From Bacillus sp. RO1 (lineage in GTDB: Bacteria; Bacillota; Bacilli; Bacillales; Bacillaceae_I): 64,000 nucleotides of DNA. The position numbers were made by a program, and so were the translations under genes. Positions 34,474-44,399 of the stretch are shown piece by piece. The stretch covers positions 97,313-161,312 of the forward strand of contig NZ_JAAZWB010000078.1 in assembly GCF_012524115.1 (NCBI RefSeq), given 5' to 3'. Position 1 is the first letter of the stretch. Each line of letters begins with the position of its first letter. The notes beneath the pieces were generated by a model that was not told the DNA's origin, searched no databases, and saw nothing but the letters and a program-made list of their open reading frames with translations.

Positions 34474-35031
34474 TTAAGCTCTTGAAACGTAAGAAGAATC
34501 AGTCGTATTGATAATCAATACGTCTCCTTCGTTCACGAAGAACGGTACGTTAACTGTTACACCAGTTTCCATAACTGCTGGCTTCGATCCGCCGGAAGCT
34601 GTGTCGCCCTTAATTCCTGGCTCTGTTTCAGCTACTTTTAGTTCTACTGTATTTGGAAGCTCGACTCCAAGCGTCTCGCTTTGGTACATCATGATGGCAA
34701 CTTCCATGTTTTCTTTCAAGAATTTCAATTCGTATTCGATTTGAGCAGATGGAAGCTCCAACTGGTCATAGGACTCGTTGTCCATGAATACGTGCATGTC
34801 GCCGTTTGCATAAAGGTATTGCATTTTGCGGTTGTCGATCTGTGCTTTTGCTACTTTTTCGCCTGCACGGAATGTTTTTTCTTGGATAGCACCATTACGT
34901 AAGTTACGTAATTTAGAACGTACGAATGCCGCTCCTTTTCCTGGCTTAACGTGTTGGAAATCCATTACACGCCAAATCCCATTGTCTACTTCGATTGTTA
35001 AACCTGTACGAAAATCGTTTACTGAAATCAT
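34474..35031 (-). CDS. efp: Elongation factor P
   Basis: 185 residues, three-domain EF-P that relieves ribosome stalling at polyproline. The modification-loop lysine is K32 in [12 protein letters not shown], followed by the conserved [12 protein letters not shown] and the C-terminal [16 protein letters not shown]. Start ATG with AGGAGG upstream. It is last in an aroQ-yqhT-efp unit as in B. subtilis, but a palindromic element separates it from yqhT. Confidence 0.97.
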   Translation of the reverse strand: MISVNDFRTGLTIEVDNGIWRVMDFQHVKPGKGAAFVRSKLRNLRNGAIQEKTFRAGEKVAKAQIDNRKMQYLYANGDMHVFMDNESYDQLELPSAQIEYELKFLKENMEVAIMMYQSETLGVELPNTVELKVAETEPGIKGDTASGGSKPAVMETGVTVNVPFFVNEGDVLIINTTDSSYVSRA

Positions 35032-35138
35032 TTATTAGTTCCTCCTAAAGCTATGTAAAATAATGCCCTACACGTATTGTATCCTTGAGTGCGTTACTCT
35101 AGTCTACATCACGCAAGATACACTTTTACTAGATGAGC

Positions 35139-35300
35139 TTGTTATAACAACGCTGTTGATTTCCACGCAAGGCTCGCTTTCCTAGGGGCGCTGCTGGAGC
35201 CTCCTCGGCCTTCGCCTGCGGGGTCTCCGCCTAGCGCTATCCCCCTTAGGAGTCTTCGCCTTTCGTTCCAATCAACAGCTTTGATATATTCTTTAACAAT
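35139..35300. repeat. Palindromic MITE-like element (family D, copy 3)
   Basis: Same element as copies 1 and 2, in the orientation of copy 1: GTTATAACAACGCTGTTGAT, CTTTCCTAGGGGCG, GCCTGCGGGGTCTCCGCCTA, CCCCTTAGGAGTCTTCGCCT, CCAATCAACAG...CTTTAACA. It fills the spacer between yqhT and efp within one apparent operon. Confidence 0.83.
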
Positions 35301-35302
35301 GT

Positions 35303-36364
35303 TTACAAAATAATAAGTTCTTTTGTAGAGAAGGAAAGTGTTTCGTTACCTGTTTCTGTAACGATAGTATCGTCTTCGATACGCACTCCGCCTAATCCAG
35401 CAACATAAATACCAGGTTCTACTGTTACAATCATTCCCGGTTCTAAAACTGTGTCTGATTTTACAGATAGAGAAGGACCTTCATGCACTTCCATTCCAAG
35501 TCCATGACCTGTAGAATGTCCAAAGTACTCTCCATAACCCTTTTCCGTAATGTAATCACGTGTCAATGCATCCGCTTCACGGCCGGTGATGCCTGCCTTG
35601 ATGCCTCTCATGCCTCGTAACTGTGCTTCCAATACAGTATCATAGATCGTTTTCAGCTCATCGCTTGGCTGTCCCACAGCAAGTGTTCTTGTAATATCAG
35701 AGTTGTAGCCTTTGTAGTAAGCTCCAAAATCAAGCGTTACAAACTCACCTTTTTCAATCACTTTATCTGAAGCGACGCCGTGTGGTAGGGCTGAACGGTA
35801 ACCTGAAGCGACAATAATATCAAAGGATGAGGAAACAGCGCCTTGTTTTCTCATGAAGAATTCTAACTCGTTGGAAACATCCAATTCTGTTAGTCCTGGC
35901 TTGATGTATGTAAGAATATGTTCAAAAGCTGCGTCAGCAATCTGTGTAGCTTCCTTTAATATCTTAATCTCTTGTTCACTCTTAATCAAGCGTAACTTTT
36001 CAATTACGCCAGAAACAGGGACTAGATCCGCTTTAATTGTTGTTTTGTAGTTTAAATAGGTAGAAAAAGTGACATGGTCCTGTTCGAAGCCAAGTTTTGC
36101 TACTCCAAGGTCTTTGACCACATTTGCAATTTCATCTACAAGTCCGCCTTTGTGCTGGACAATGTCAAAGCCTTCACATTGCTTGGCAGCTTGTTCGGTG
36201 TAACGGAAGTCGGTGATAAATACAGCTTTGTCTGCAGTTACGATTGCCACACCTGCTGAGCCGGTGAACCCTGTGATGTATTGGCGGTTCTTTCCGCTTG
36301 TAATCAGTAATGCATCAATTCCTGAAGCTTGAAAGCTCTCTCTAAGTTTTGTTAATTTTGTCAT
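35303..36364 (-). CDS. yqhT: M24 aminopeptidase P/proline dipeptidase family (YqhT)
   Basis: 353 residues. The N-terminal creatinase-like domain (1-125) is followed by the pita-bread fold: VTLDFGAYYKGYNSDITRT (Asp ligands), HSTGHGLGMEVHEGP (His), VTVEPGIYVAGLGGVRIEDD (Glu ligands). A metal-dependent peptidase that removes the N-terminal residue before proline or splits Xaa-Pro dipeptides. Adjacent to aroQ (4-nt gap) and efp as in B. subtilis. Confidence 0.94.
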   Translation of the reverse strand: MTKLTKLRESFQASGIDALLITSGKNRQYITGFTGSAGVAIVTADKAVFITDFRYTEQAAKQCEGFDIVQHKGGLVDEIANVVKDLGVAKLGFEQDHVTFSTYLNYKTTIKADLVPVSGVIEKLRLIKSEQEIKILKEATQIADAAFEHILTYIKPGLTELDVSNELEFFMRKQGAVSSSFDIIVASGYRSALPHGVASDKVIEKGEFVTLDFGAYYKGYNSDITRTLAVGQPSDELKTIYDTVLEAQLRGMRGIKAGITGREADALTRDYITEKGYGEYFGHSTGHGLGMEVHEGPSLSVKSDTVLEPGMIVTVEPGIYVAGLGGVRIEDDTIVTETGNETLSFSTKELIIL

Positions 36365-36368
36365 CTTG

Positions 36369-36806
36369 CTATTCCCCCTTGTTCTGATGTAATAAAGCTA
36401 ATAGTGCCAGTTCGTATCCGTAAAAGCCAAGGCCTACAATCTGGCCTATTGTTACTGGTGCGGTGACGGATGTGTGTCTGAATTCTTCCCGCTTATGTAT
36501 GTTGGAAATGTGCACTTCCATTACCGGTACAGTTATACTTGCAATGGCATCGCGGATTGCATAGCTGTAATGGGTGAAGGCGCCAGGGTTTATGACAATC
36601 CCGTCGTAATGGCCTTCCGCATCGTGAAGCTTATCAATAAGCTCTCCTTCGTGATTGCTTTGAAAACAAGTTAGTTCACACGAATTTTTGCTTGCGAATG
36701 CTTGAAGTTGCGCTTCGAGATCCTGCAATGTTTGATTGCCATATACTGTGGGTTCCCTTAATCCCAATCTGTTTAGGTTAGGCCCGTTGAGAACAAGTAA
36801 GCGCAT
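36369..36806 (-). CDS. aroQ: 3-dehydroquinate dehydratase, type II
   Basis: 145 residues, third step of the shikimate pathway (dehydroquinate to dehydroshikimate). LNGPNLNRLGLREPTVYG carries the catalytic Arg and Tyr; NPGAFTHYSYAIRDAI and EVHISNIHKREEFRHTS hold the substrate-binding and catalytic His residues. First gene of the aroQ-yqhT-efp unit; a terminator upstream separates it from yqhR. Confidence 0.96.
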   Translation of the reverse strand: MRLLVLNGPNLNRLGLREPTVYGNQTLQDLEAQLQAFASKNSCELTCFQSNHEGELIDKLHDAEGHYDGIVINPGAFTHYSYAIRDAIASITVPVMEVHISNIHKREEFRHTSVTAPVTIGQIVGLGFYGYELALLALLHQNKGE

Positions 36807-36844
36807 TCTGCGGTCTCCTTTTTATAAAATCAACACCCCTATTC

Positions 36845-36878
36845 AAAAAGAAAAAGAATGTCCAATTATTGAACATTC
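36845..36878 (-). terminator. Terminator between yqhR and aroQ
   Basis: Minus strand GAATGTTCAATAATTGGACATTC followed by TTTTTCTTTTT; defines a separate start for aroQ-yqhT-efp. Confidence 0.7.
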
Positions 36879-36900
36879 TATCACATTCCGTTATTCCCTA

Positions 36901-37431
36901 CTACTCATTCGATGAGGATTGTGTTTGTTGTTGGGAGTGTTGTTTATCCTGATTCTGCATTTCATTGTGCTCGAATGAAATGGAATAGCCTACAAAAACC
37001 CCGAACAATATGTACAAACATACATTTGTCACGTTTGTATCTAGGGTAAGTTCCTTGACTGTTTTAATGGAAGGAAACATTGGGTTTAATAAGAAGAAAA
37101 CCAGTCCCCATAGTGCAATGCCGTAAACAATCCCAATCCAGAATTGCTGAAACTTTTTTAGTATCGCGGCATAAATGAGCGCAGCGCCGATACCAAACAG
37201 CCCAAGCAGGATGATACTAATTACATACCCCAACCATCCCTTTTTCCAATCACCAATTGCCCAGGGTTGAAGCACCACATTTGGGCTGATTTCGGTAAAG
37301 CTGAATATGTAGGCAATATATCCGATAATACTCCAGAACACACCACCGACAAATCCGGTAACGATTACTTTTGTCATAAACCCCATCGGTTCTTCTCTTT
37401 GGTTTTGTTCTAATTTCTTATTATCACTCAT
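36901..37431 (-). CDS. yqhR: YqhR-like membrane protein
   Basis: 176 residues from the ATG at 37431 (MSDNKKLEQNQREEPMG), preceded by AAAGGGAG. Four hydrophobic segments (VIVTGFVGGVFWSIIGYIAYI, GYVISIILLGLFGIGAALIYA, WIGIVYGIALWGLVFFLL, VCLYILFGVFVGYSI) and a Gln/Ser-rich tail. Conserved Bacillus membrane protein placed between aroQ and yqhQ as in B. subtilis. Function unknown. Confidence 0.82.
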   Translation of the reverse strand: MSDNKKLEQNQREEPMGFMTKVIVTGFVGGVFWSIIGYIAYIFSFTEISPNVVLQPWAIGDWKKGWLGYVISIILLGLFGIGAALIYAAILKKFQQFWIGIVYGIALWGLVFFLLNPMFPSIKTVKELTLDTNVTNVCLYILFGVFVGYSISFEHNEMQNQDKQHSQQQTQSSSNE

Positions 37432-37613
37432 GATTTTGCTCCCTTTCTTCTGCAGCATTACACATATCTTTCCATAAGAACGACAGAACCATACAGTACC
37501 AGGGAACTTTTTCAAACAAAGAATCTCAGGGAGTAGAGGTTTTTTGAAGATTCGGGTAGAATATTAAGTAATAGAAATTTTTTCTTCTTAGAAAAGTTAG
37601 GTTGGTGCTATTT

Positions 37614-38561
37614 ATGTCAAATGAATCAAAACCTGTTTATGGAGGACAGGCTGTGGTTGAAGGCGTGATGTTTGGTGGAAAACGCCATTATGTTACTGCC
37701 ATTCGCAGAAAAGATGACTCCATTGAATATCTGCAAGTGCCAAGAAAATCAAACCCGACATTACAGTCGCTTAAGAAAATTCCTTTTATTCGAGGAATTG
37801 TTGCAATAGTGGAAGCAGCAGGGAATGGATCCAAGCATCTGAATTTCTCCACGGAACGATATGATGTGGATCCGAGTCAAGATGAGGAAGAGATATATAA
37901 TAAAAAAGAGCCATCCAAACTAGAAATGATCCTTAGCGTTGCAGCAGTCGGGGTTTTATCGTTTATTTTCGGGAAGTTCATTTTCACACTTGTTCCCGTC
38001 TTTTTGGCAGAACTAACAAAGCCCATTTTCCCAGGAGATTTTGCACAGGTATTGATTGAAACGGTCTTTAAATTAATGCTTTTATTGGCATACATATACT
38101 TCATTTCCTTTACCCCGATCATTAAAAGGGTATTTCAATATCATGGCGCAGAGCATAAAGTGATTAACGCTTATGAAAACGGGAAAGAATTAACTGTAAG
38201 CAATATCCAAGCGCAATCAAGATTGCATTATAGATGTGGCAGTAGTTTTATTCTATTTACAGTCGTTGTAGGCTTCTTTATATACCTTCTTGTACCGACA
38301 GATCCTTTATGGTTACGTGTTTTGAACCGTTTAGCTCTCATCCCCGTCGTTTTAGGTATCTCATTTGAGGTATTACAGCTTACAAACAAAGTCCGCGATA
38401 TTCCTGTTTTAAAAGTTTTAGGGTATCCTGGTCTTTGGTTGCAACTGCTAACAACAAAGGAGCCAACAGATGACCAAGTAGAGGTTGCCATTCTTTCCTT
38501 TAAGAGATTATTGGAGCTAGAACAAGATTCAGAGAAAAAGATTACCGAAGAAATAGTATAA
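37614..38561 (+). CDS. yqhQ: DUF1385 membrane protein YqhQ
   Basis: 315 residues from the ATG at 37614. DUF1385 signature: VYGGQAVVEGVMFGGKRHYVTAIRR, IPFIRGIVAIVEAA near residue 60, and RVFQYHGAEHKVINAYENG in the middle, with four or more membrane helices. The family is conserved in Firmicutes; its molecular function is not established. Divergent from yqhR. Confidence 0.93.
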   Translation: MSNESKPVYGGQAVVEGVMFGGKRHYVTAIRRKDDSIEYLQVPRKSNPTLQSLKKIPFIRGIVAIVEAAGNGSKHLNFSTERYDVDPSQDEEEIYNKKEPSKLEMILSVAAVGVLSFIFGKFIFTLVPVFLAELTKPIFPGDFAQVLIETVFKLMLLLAYIYFISFTPIIKRVFQYHGAEHKVINAYENGKELTVSNIQAQSRLHYRCGSSFILFTVVVGFFIYLLVPTDPLWLRVLNRLALIPVVLGISFEVLQLTNKVRDIPVLKVLGYPGLWLQLLTTKEPTDDQVEVAILSFKRLLELEQDSEKKITEEIV

Positions 38562-38661
38562 AAATCCGCAACAAGCCTTATCCTAGAAAATATACTATTA
38601 AAACAATCAGTGGTGGTAACCATCGAAAACAAGCATACTGGTTACCTGGGAGGTGGCGAAG

Positions 38662-39057
38662 ATGAAAAGAAGCTATCGGAAACCAATTTTTTATACTCTT
38701 GTTTCTTTAGCAGCTTTTTATTTGATCATTCAATTATTTAGCAATCCAGGAGGATTATTTACAAGTCTCCTTTTAATTGTAGGGGGTGCAACCGTATTTT
38801 ATTTGATTTTCCGCTATTTTATCCAAGGGAAAATCGGAGCGAAAACGGATGCCCGGTATAGTAAGGCTGTGAAGCAATCTAAAAAGAAATACGCAGCCAC
38901 AGGAAGTGCAAAACCAACTATCAGCCCGATAACATCTAGCAGAGATCGTGCAAGCTCGAAGCCGTCAAAACCATCCGTACCAAAACGAAAAGCCCCGTCC
39001 CATTTGACCGTCATTGAAGGGAAAAAGGGCAAAAAGAAAAACCGAGCTTTCTTTTAA
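38662..39057 (+). CDS. yqhP: YqhP/SA1362-family small membrane protein
   Basis: 131 residues; the ATG at 38662 has GGGAGGTGG upstream. Two adjacent membrane helices (IFYTLVSLAAFYLIIQLF and GLFTSLLLIVGGATVFYLIF), then a very basic, Ser/Pro-rich tail ending KKGKKKNRAFF. Matches the YqhP/SA1362 family by position and pattern. Function unknown. Confidence 0.83.
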   Translation: MKRSYRKPIFYTLVSLAAFYLIIQLFSNPGGLFTSLLLIVGGATVFYLIFRYFIQGKIGAKTDARYSKAVKQSKKKYAATGSAKPTISPITSSRDRASSKPSKPSVPKRKAPSHLTVIEGKKGKKKNRAFF

Positions 39058-39076
39058 AGAAAGAAGCTCGGTTTTT
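39038..39076. terminator. Terminator of yqhQ-yqhP
   Basis: AAAACCGAGCTTTCTTT / AAAGAAGCTCGGTTTT stem with T-run on both strands; it includes the yqhP stop codon and also faces the convergent yqhO gene. Confidence 0.8.
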
Positions 39077-39082
39077 TCTGTA

Positions 39083-39967
39083 TTAGTAACACCACTTCAT
39101 TAGAAATGCCTCTGCTCTTTTTCTCCCTATTTCCACCAGTCCCCTTTTCCTTTCCTCTGTTAACGCAAATTCCGTCACGGCAATATGGTCCATTGGTATA
39201 AAAATGACATCCTTCTCATGTCGACTTGAGATATGCTTGGCATCATGAGCATCCTTCATCGTCTCAAACAAAGCACCAAACATGGTGATGGCATTGTTTA
39301 TTTTGTTGACTGGCCGATCCTCTTGTTTTGCACTTAATTGAATTCCGAGTACAGGGCGCACTTTTGGGATTCGATCATTATCAAATAGCCATATAGGAAA
39401 ATTACTCAATACTCCACCGTCTACAAATAAATAGGTAACTCCCTTTCCCTTAAGCTTGACAGGTTCAAAAAAATACGGAATGCTGCAGCTCATCCTTACT
39501 GCTTTGGCTACAGAAAACTTCTTTGGATCCATATTGTATTTTGGAAGGTCATCAGGAAGGATGGCAATGGTCCCACTTGTAAGATCGGATGCAATAATTC
39601 TTAGATGATCCTTAGGCAGATCCCCAAATGTTCTTATCCCCTTTGCAGCAAGCTTCTTCTCTAACCACCTTTCCAACACTTCCCCCTTATACAAACCAAG
39701 TTTCCAATACAAAAGCAGCCATTTCGTAATGGGGGATGGCAACAATGTCCTTCTCTCATCCAAGAAATTCATGATATCCGTTTCATCTAGCATGTTACGG
39801 ATTTCGTTTGCCGTATACCCTGCCGCTGTAAACGCGGCTACAATAGAACCCGCACTTGTCCCTGCTAAGCGCTGAAATTTTAATCCCCTTCCCTCCACAG
39901 CTTGAAGCGCTCCGATTAGCGCAAATCCTTTGATTCCGCCACCTGAAAACACACCATCTATCTTCAA
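39083..39967 (-). CDS. yqhO: Patatin-like phospholipase (YqhO)
   Basis: 294 residues from the TTG at 39967, chosen because GGAGGG precedes it and the patatin domain starts at once (IDGVFSGGGIKGFALIGAL). Nucleophile Ser is in LAGTSAGSIVAAF (G-x-S-x-G); the catalytic Asp is in FVDGGVLSNFP (D-G-G). Cytosolic lipid acyl hydrolase family. Neighbour of mntR as in B. subtilis. Confidence 0.9.
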   Translation of the reverse strand: MKIDGVFSGGGIKGFALIGALQAVEGRGLKFQRLAGTSAGSIVAAFTAAGYTANEIRNMLDETDIMNFLDERRTLLPSPITKWLLLYWKLGLYKGEVLERWLEKKLAAKGIRTFGDLPKDHLRIIASDLTSGTIAILPDDLPKYNMDPKKFSVAKAVRMSCSIPYFFEPVKLKGKGVTYLFVDGGVLSNFPIWLFDNDRIPKVRPVLGIQLSAKQEDRPVNKINNAITMFGALFETMKDAHDAKHISSRHEKDVIFIPMDHIAVTEFALTEERKRGLVEIGRKRAEAFLMKWCY

Positions 39968-40062
39968 TGGAATCCCTCCATCACATTGAACCGGATAACT
40001 TCCTTTTACATCTTTAATAAGGAATCGGCGAAAATATACCCATTTCCTTGTCGAGAGCAAAA

Positions 40063-40106
40063 AAAGAGACAGACCTTACTGCCAGATGGCAAGGTCTATC
40101 TCTTTA
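40063..40106 (-). terminator. Terminator of mntR
   Basis: Minus strand AAAGAGATAGACCTTGCCAT / CTGGCAGTAAGGTCTGTCTC with a following T7 tract, overlapping the mntR stop codon. Confidence 0.75.
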
Positions 40107-40529
40107 TTGGTTCTCTTCATTTTGTTTTTGGATGGTTTGCAAAGCTTCCACACGTTCTTTTTCTTCTTCAAAATATTGAACAAGATCACCAATACGATCA
40201 ATGGCATTCCAGCTCAAGTGATGCTCAATACCTTCCACATCTTCATAAATATTTTCCTCATTTACACCTATCACTCTTAAAAACTGTTCGAGTAATTCAT
40301 GACGATATACTAATCGCTTACCAATTTTCTTTCCTTTAGAAGTAAGAACTAGTCCGCGATATTTTTCATAGATTAAGTACTGGTCTTTATCAAGTTTTTG
40401 GACCATTTTTGTTACAGAAGAGGGATGTACCGCCAATGCTTCGGCAATGTCTGAAACCCGTGCATATCCTTTATCTTCAATCAACATGTAAATCTGCTCT
40501 ATGTAATCTTCCATACTTGGGGTAGGCAT
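40104..40529 (-). CDS. mntR: Manganese-responsive transcriptional regulator MntR
   Basis: 141 residues from the ATG at 40529 (GGAGGG upstream). DtxR-family Mn2+ sensor that represses manganese uptake. The N-terminal winged helix ([23 protein letters not shown]) and all metal ligands of B. subtilis MntR are kept at the same positions: D8, E11, H77, E99, E102, H103. No partner transporter is in the window. Confidence 0.97.
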   Translation of the reverse strand: MPTPSMEDYIEQIYMLIEDKGYARVSDIAEALAVHPSSVTKMVQKLDKDQYLIYEKYRGLVLTSKGKKIGKRLVYRHELLEQFLRVIGVNEENIYEDVEGIEHHLSWNAIDRIGDLVQYFEEEKERVEALQTIQKQNEENQ

Positions 40530-40615
40530 AATATCCCTCCGTTTCCAATCCACGTTCTAAGCCGTCATATAAAATGATACCCTAACTCACTGGGGATGAC
40601 AAGTTAGGGCTTTGT

Positions 40616-41761
40616 TTAATTCTTTTCGTATTCATAACTGTTGAAATGGAAGATTTGTATGTTAACCTTTACCTCTTTAAGTGAATCTTTTTGGAGATAA
40701 AATTTATGGGAGTCTTTTAATTCCTTATAGGCTTTGGGATGTTCTCGGTACCATTTTTCACCTGCGTTTAATAAATCCATTTTACTCTCCACCCCTTGTT
40801 CATAGAGAGTAAGAACTTGTCTTTTTAAATCTTCCTCTAATAATTTTTTCAGCTCATCTACAGAAACATCTTTTAATTTTTCAAGTAAGTCAGCACGAAC
40901 TGAAAGCTCTATGGAGAAACTTGGTTCAGTTTTATTTTTGTCGTAAGTAATCTTCATTTTCGGGCTGGCAAGCTTTACTGCTGCAATTAATTCTTCCCCA
41001 TCCTTTACAGGGTGATTTAGAGCTATTTCCTTTTCCACCAGCCAATCGAGAAGTACCGCATCTTCTAAGGTGATATTTTTTATAAATGCCTGCTGCTGAA
41101 ATACAGAATATCCACCAAAATATAGTACTGGATATTCTTCGTCTGAACGCCATGAACTTGTGTCAATGGTCAGGGTAGGAATTTTAGCAATCCCCATCGG
41201 CTCATAATACGACCTTAAAAAGTACAAGAGCGTGGTAGGTTCTAATTCATCTTGAGCTGTCCCAATTGCTTTTTCTTTGAATAGGACCGTGTATATAGCA
41301 GGGTAGTCAAAGAGTGCTGTTACAGCAAAAATTTCTTCAATATTTTCTTCGGTTGTTACAATTCTCAGTCTATGCCTAAGAGATTTATTTCTGGCAACCT
41401 CCTCTAAGATTTCCTTTGACTTCCTATTTATTAATCGTTGACTAAGAACAAGCGTTTTCACATGACCGAAGTAAATCGGAGGCTCCGATTTACTATATAA
41501 TTCACTCACAGCAAGGTTTAATGTCTTACCCCTTGCCGAACCAACAAAGCTTGGAATCGTTTCAGAAGGCTTCCCTCCATCTTGCTTAGCCACGTTTGCA
41601 AAATTCAAGCCCTGTAGATAGACGATGTACTCATCTTTTACTTCATCATAATCCATCCCTATTGCCACAATATAAGTTAGATCCTGTATATTCTTAATGC
41701 CCCCGCAACCCGTAAGCAGAAAAATACTGATAAAAACAGATAACCCTATATTGCGGTTCAA
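40616..41761 (-). CDS. Ger(x)C-family germination lipoprotein
   Basis: 381 residues. Lipobox LLTGC (Cys19) followed by GG; then the Ger(x)C pattern: AIGMDYDEVKDEYIVYLQGLNF, SVAELYSKSEPPIYFGHVKTLVLS-like region and a C-terminal domain (VLTLYEQGVESKMDLLNAGEKWYREHP). C subunit of a GerA-type nutrient germinant receptor in the spore inner membrane. Its start overlaps the A-subunit gene by 4 nt. Confidence 0.93.
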   Translation of the reverse strand: MNRNIGLSVFISIFLLTGCGGIKNIQDLTYIVAIGMDYDEVKDEYIVYLQGLNFANVAKQDGGKPSETIPSFVGSARGKTLNLAVSELYSKSEPPIYFGHVKTLVLSQRLINRKSKEILEEVARNKSLRHRLRIVTTEENIEEIFAVTALFDYPAIYTVLFKEKAIGTAQDELEPTTLLYFLRSYYEPMGIAKIPTLTIDTSSWRSDEEYPVLYFGGYSVFQQQAFIKNITLEDAVLLDWLVEKEIALNHPVKDGEELIAAVKLASPKMKITYDKNKTEPSFSIELSVRADLLEKLKDVSVDELKKLLEEDLKRQVLTLYEQGVESKMDLLNAGEKWYREHPKAYKELKDSHKFYLQKDSLKEVKVNIQIFHFNSYEYEKN

Positions 41762-43209
41762 TTATGCTCCCCCCTTGATGCATCATCAGGACTTGTTGAG
41801 GCAGTTCTTGATTTGTAGTATTGGACCGGTGCTTGTAAAAAGGACTTCACTACCTCTGTAAAGCTAATAGGCGATAAAGATCCAAAGTATGGTGTTCCAA
41901 ATGAATTTAACGTAGAAAAATAGAAGACAGTTAAAATAAAGCCTAAAATCACGCCGAATAATCCAAAAAATGTACTCAAAAGTATTACAGTAAAACGGAT
42001 AATAGTAATGGCTGAGCTTAATGATTGGTTCACTAGGGTAAAAGAAGCAATATAGGTGATAGCTGCAACCACTAACATGGTTGGGGATGTCAAGCCGGCT
42101 CTAATCGCGGCATCTCCAACAATTAATCCCCCGAGAACAGCTACAGTCTGACCGATTGCCCGTGGAAGCCGCACACCAGCTTCATTAAATAATTCAAAAA
42201 GAAATAAGATGATAAACATTTCAATTGGTGCAGACAATGGCAAACCAAAGCGTGAAACAGAAATGGTTGCAACAAGTAAATATGGTATTTGTTCGATATT
42301 GAAAGCAGAAAAGGCAATCCAAATACCCGGCAAAAAACCGGAAACCATTATTCCAAGCATCCTGATTAATCGCTCCAGTGATACATATGCATAATTTATA
42401 TACGTATCTTCTGGCGATTTTGTTTGCAATAATAAATTTACTGGTGCAAAAGATACAGTAGGATTTCCATCCACTATTAATGCAAATCTTCCTTGATTTA
42501 AGACTTGCACAACAAAGTCGGGCCTACCTGAAAAATCCATCGTGGGAAAGACTGAATAAGGTCGATCACGAACGGAAGACTCCAACTCATATGCACTTGT
42601 TAAAATATCCAGTTCCACTCCATTTAGCCTCGTTCTTATTTCATGAAGAACTTTCTTATTGATGACATCATCTAGGTACATCAAAACAACCTTTGTCTTA
42701 CTCCTTTTCCCTATTGTAAATTTCTCCAGGCATAGTGACGGTGTATTAAGTCTCCTTCTTATTAACGAAATATTAGTTTTGATGTCCTCAACAAATCCGT
42801 CCTTTGGTCCTCTGATTGACGTTTCTAGAGCAGATTCTTCCGGTTGCCGCTTTGGAAAATCTCCGGCCTTAATACTTAAAAGACTATCCCCGACATAAAA
42901 GATCACATTTCCTTCAAAAAGCAAAGAAGCCACATCCTCCAACGATTTGAAGGTGACCTCTTCTACTTGAAATAATGTCTGCATGTGTAATTTTATGGAT
43001 ACATCCTTATATTCATTTAATTTAGGTAAAATATATTGATCTAAATATTGCAAATTAACAAGGCTGTCTATGTAAATGATTTCAAATGTTGCTTCATCGG
43101 TTTTATGTTTTTGGCAAACGAAATCCTGGCTTTGACTAAATTGAGATTTTAACTGTGTAACTTTTTCCCAAAGACTGTCCTTACATTCCAGGGGTGTTTT
43201 GTTTTCCAT
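41758..43209 (-). CDS. GerA-family germinant receptor A subunit
   Basis: 483 residues. Soluble N-terminal region of about 240 residues, then the conserved RTRLNGVELDILTSAYELES, DRPYSVFPTMDFSGRPDFV, GRFALIVDGNPTVSFAP, and membrane helices including GFLPGIWIAFSAFNIEQIPY and LPRAIGQTVAVLGGLIVGDAAIRAG. A subunit of a spore germinant receptor. Overlaps the upstream B-subunit gene by 29 nt and the C-subunit gene by 4 nt, so the three are translationally linked. Confidence 0.95.
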   Translation of the reverse strand: MENKTPLECKDSLWEKVTQLKSQFSQSQDFVCQKHKTDEATFEIIYIDSLVNLQYLDQYILPKLNEYKDVSIKLHMQTLFQVEEVTFKSLEDVASLLFEGNVIFYVGDSLLSIKAGDFPKRQPEESALETSIRGPKDGFVEDIKTNISLIRRRLNTPSLCLEKFTIGKRSKTKVVLMYLDDVINKKVLHEIRTRLNGVELDILTSAYELESSVRDRPYSVFPTMDFSGRPDFVVQVLNQGRFALIVDGNPTVSFAPVNLLLQTKSPEDTYINYAYVSLERLIRMLGIMVSGFLPGIWIAFSAFNIEQIPYLLVATISVSRFGLPLSAPIEMFIILFLFELFNEAGVRLPRAIGQTVAVLGGLIVGDAAIRAGLTSPTMLVVAAITYIASFTLVNQSLSSAITIIRFTVILLSTFFGLFGVILGFILTVFYFSTLNSFGTPYFGSLSPISFTEVVKSFLQAPVQYYKSRTASTSPDDASRGEHN

Positions 43210-44302
43210 GTGAACCCTCTCTCTTCCTCATTACTAGTACCAATAAGGCTGATATTAGTATTTGGAAAAGAAAAAATGCCATACATGCTGGTAAAAAATA
43301 ACGATAGATAAACTCATAGAAATAAAAAGTTTCCACTTCCATCCACATTACACCAAAGAAAATCACATAAATACATACAACTAATATAGCATTCACTTTG
43401 TAATGTTTTTTCTTTTTGGTAAAAAAAGCAGCAGCAAGATAGATAAATAACCCAATTCTTATTATTGCCCCACTAAGCCATTGATAAAGTGCAAAAAAAT
43501 CAAGCTGTGAAATATAATCACCAATGTTTAAAACCCGCCACTGTTCATAAGCAGGATAGCGGAAATTTGCAGATTCCACCGGCCCAAACTCCATAATAGC
43601 AGCTGTCAACGGACCAAGGATCAATCCCATTAACAAGGTAATTAAGATGAAAACATGTCTAAATTTTATAGGAGATTGTGAATATGGTTGCAATAAAATA
43701 ACTAGGTAGATTTCAAACAGACCGGACAAAGAATAGATAATCCCTTTTATTACCGGTGTGTACCCTTCACTTAACAATGGGAACAAAAGGCTCGGATCTT
43801 TGATGGTTGTATTGGTAATGGCGATGAAAATACCAAAAATCATCACTAGCGGCAGCAAAAATCCACTAGAAATGGCCATATACTTTATTCCACCAAGTGT
43901 AACCACACAGCAAACCAATATCATAATGAAATTTATCATCGTAACAGAAGAATCTGACAAGAAATATGAATTCAACCAGATAATCAGATCTCGTAAGGTG
44001 ATGTATGCACTCAAAAAAAGATAAACAACAACCGGCAATGAAATTATTGCGGAAACAACCTTGCCGAATCGCTTTTCCACCATTGAGAAAAATCCCTCAT
44101 CAGAGCTATTTTTAGTAATAAAATAAACCAACCATGAAAAAACAAGCGCTATCGGGTAGGCTATTATCACACCAATCCAGCTGTCCCTGCCTGCAGCATT
44201 TAGTAGATTCGGTATTAGAATAACGTGGTTGAGTAGACCCGTTGATAGTATCAGCATCAAGAACAGCTGTCTCGGAATTAAAATTTTCGTTACGTTCTGC
44301 AT
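43181..44302 (-). CDS. GerB-family germinant receptor permease subunit
   Basis: 373 residues, about ten membrane helices, amino-acid-permease-like (spore permease family). Typical N-terminus KILIPRQLFLMLILSTGL and GRDSWIGVIIAYPIAL; middle FVFSYFLSDSS-like loops, C-terminal LVVMRKREGSHG. B subunit that recognises the germinant. Here it is first in the operon (B-A-C), whereas gerA-type operons are usually A-B-C. Confidence 0.93.
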   Translation of the reverse strand: MQNVTKILIPRQLFLMLILSTGLLNHVILIPNLLNAAGRDSWIGVIIAYPIALVFSWLVYFITKNSSDEGFFSMVEKRFGKVVSAIISLPVVVYLFLSAYITLRDLIIWLNSYFLSDSSVTMINFIMILVCCVVTLGGIKYMAISSGFLLPLVMIFGIFIAITNTTIKDPSLLFPLLSEGYTPVIKGIIYSLSGLFEIYLVILLQPYSQSPIKFRHVFILITLLMGLILGPLTAAIMEFGPVESANFRYPAYEQWRVLNIGDYISQLDFFALYQWLSGAIIRIGLFIYLAAAFFTKKKKHYKVNAILVVCIYVIFFGVMWMEVETFYFYEFIYRYFLPACMAFFLFQILISALLVLVMRKREGSHGKQNTPGM

Positions 44303-44399
44303 AGGTCATCACCAGCTTCATAAAGATATATTTATGATGACCTGGTTTTGATAGAATATGCCAATTGGAAATCAGATAGGTGGAATCGTGGTTATGTGG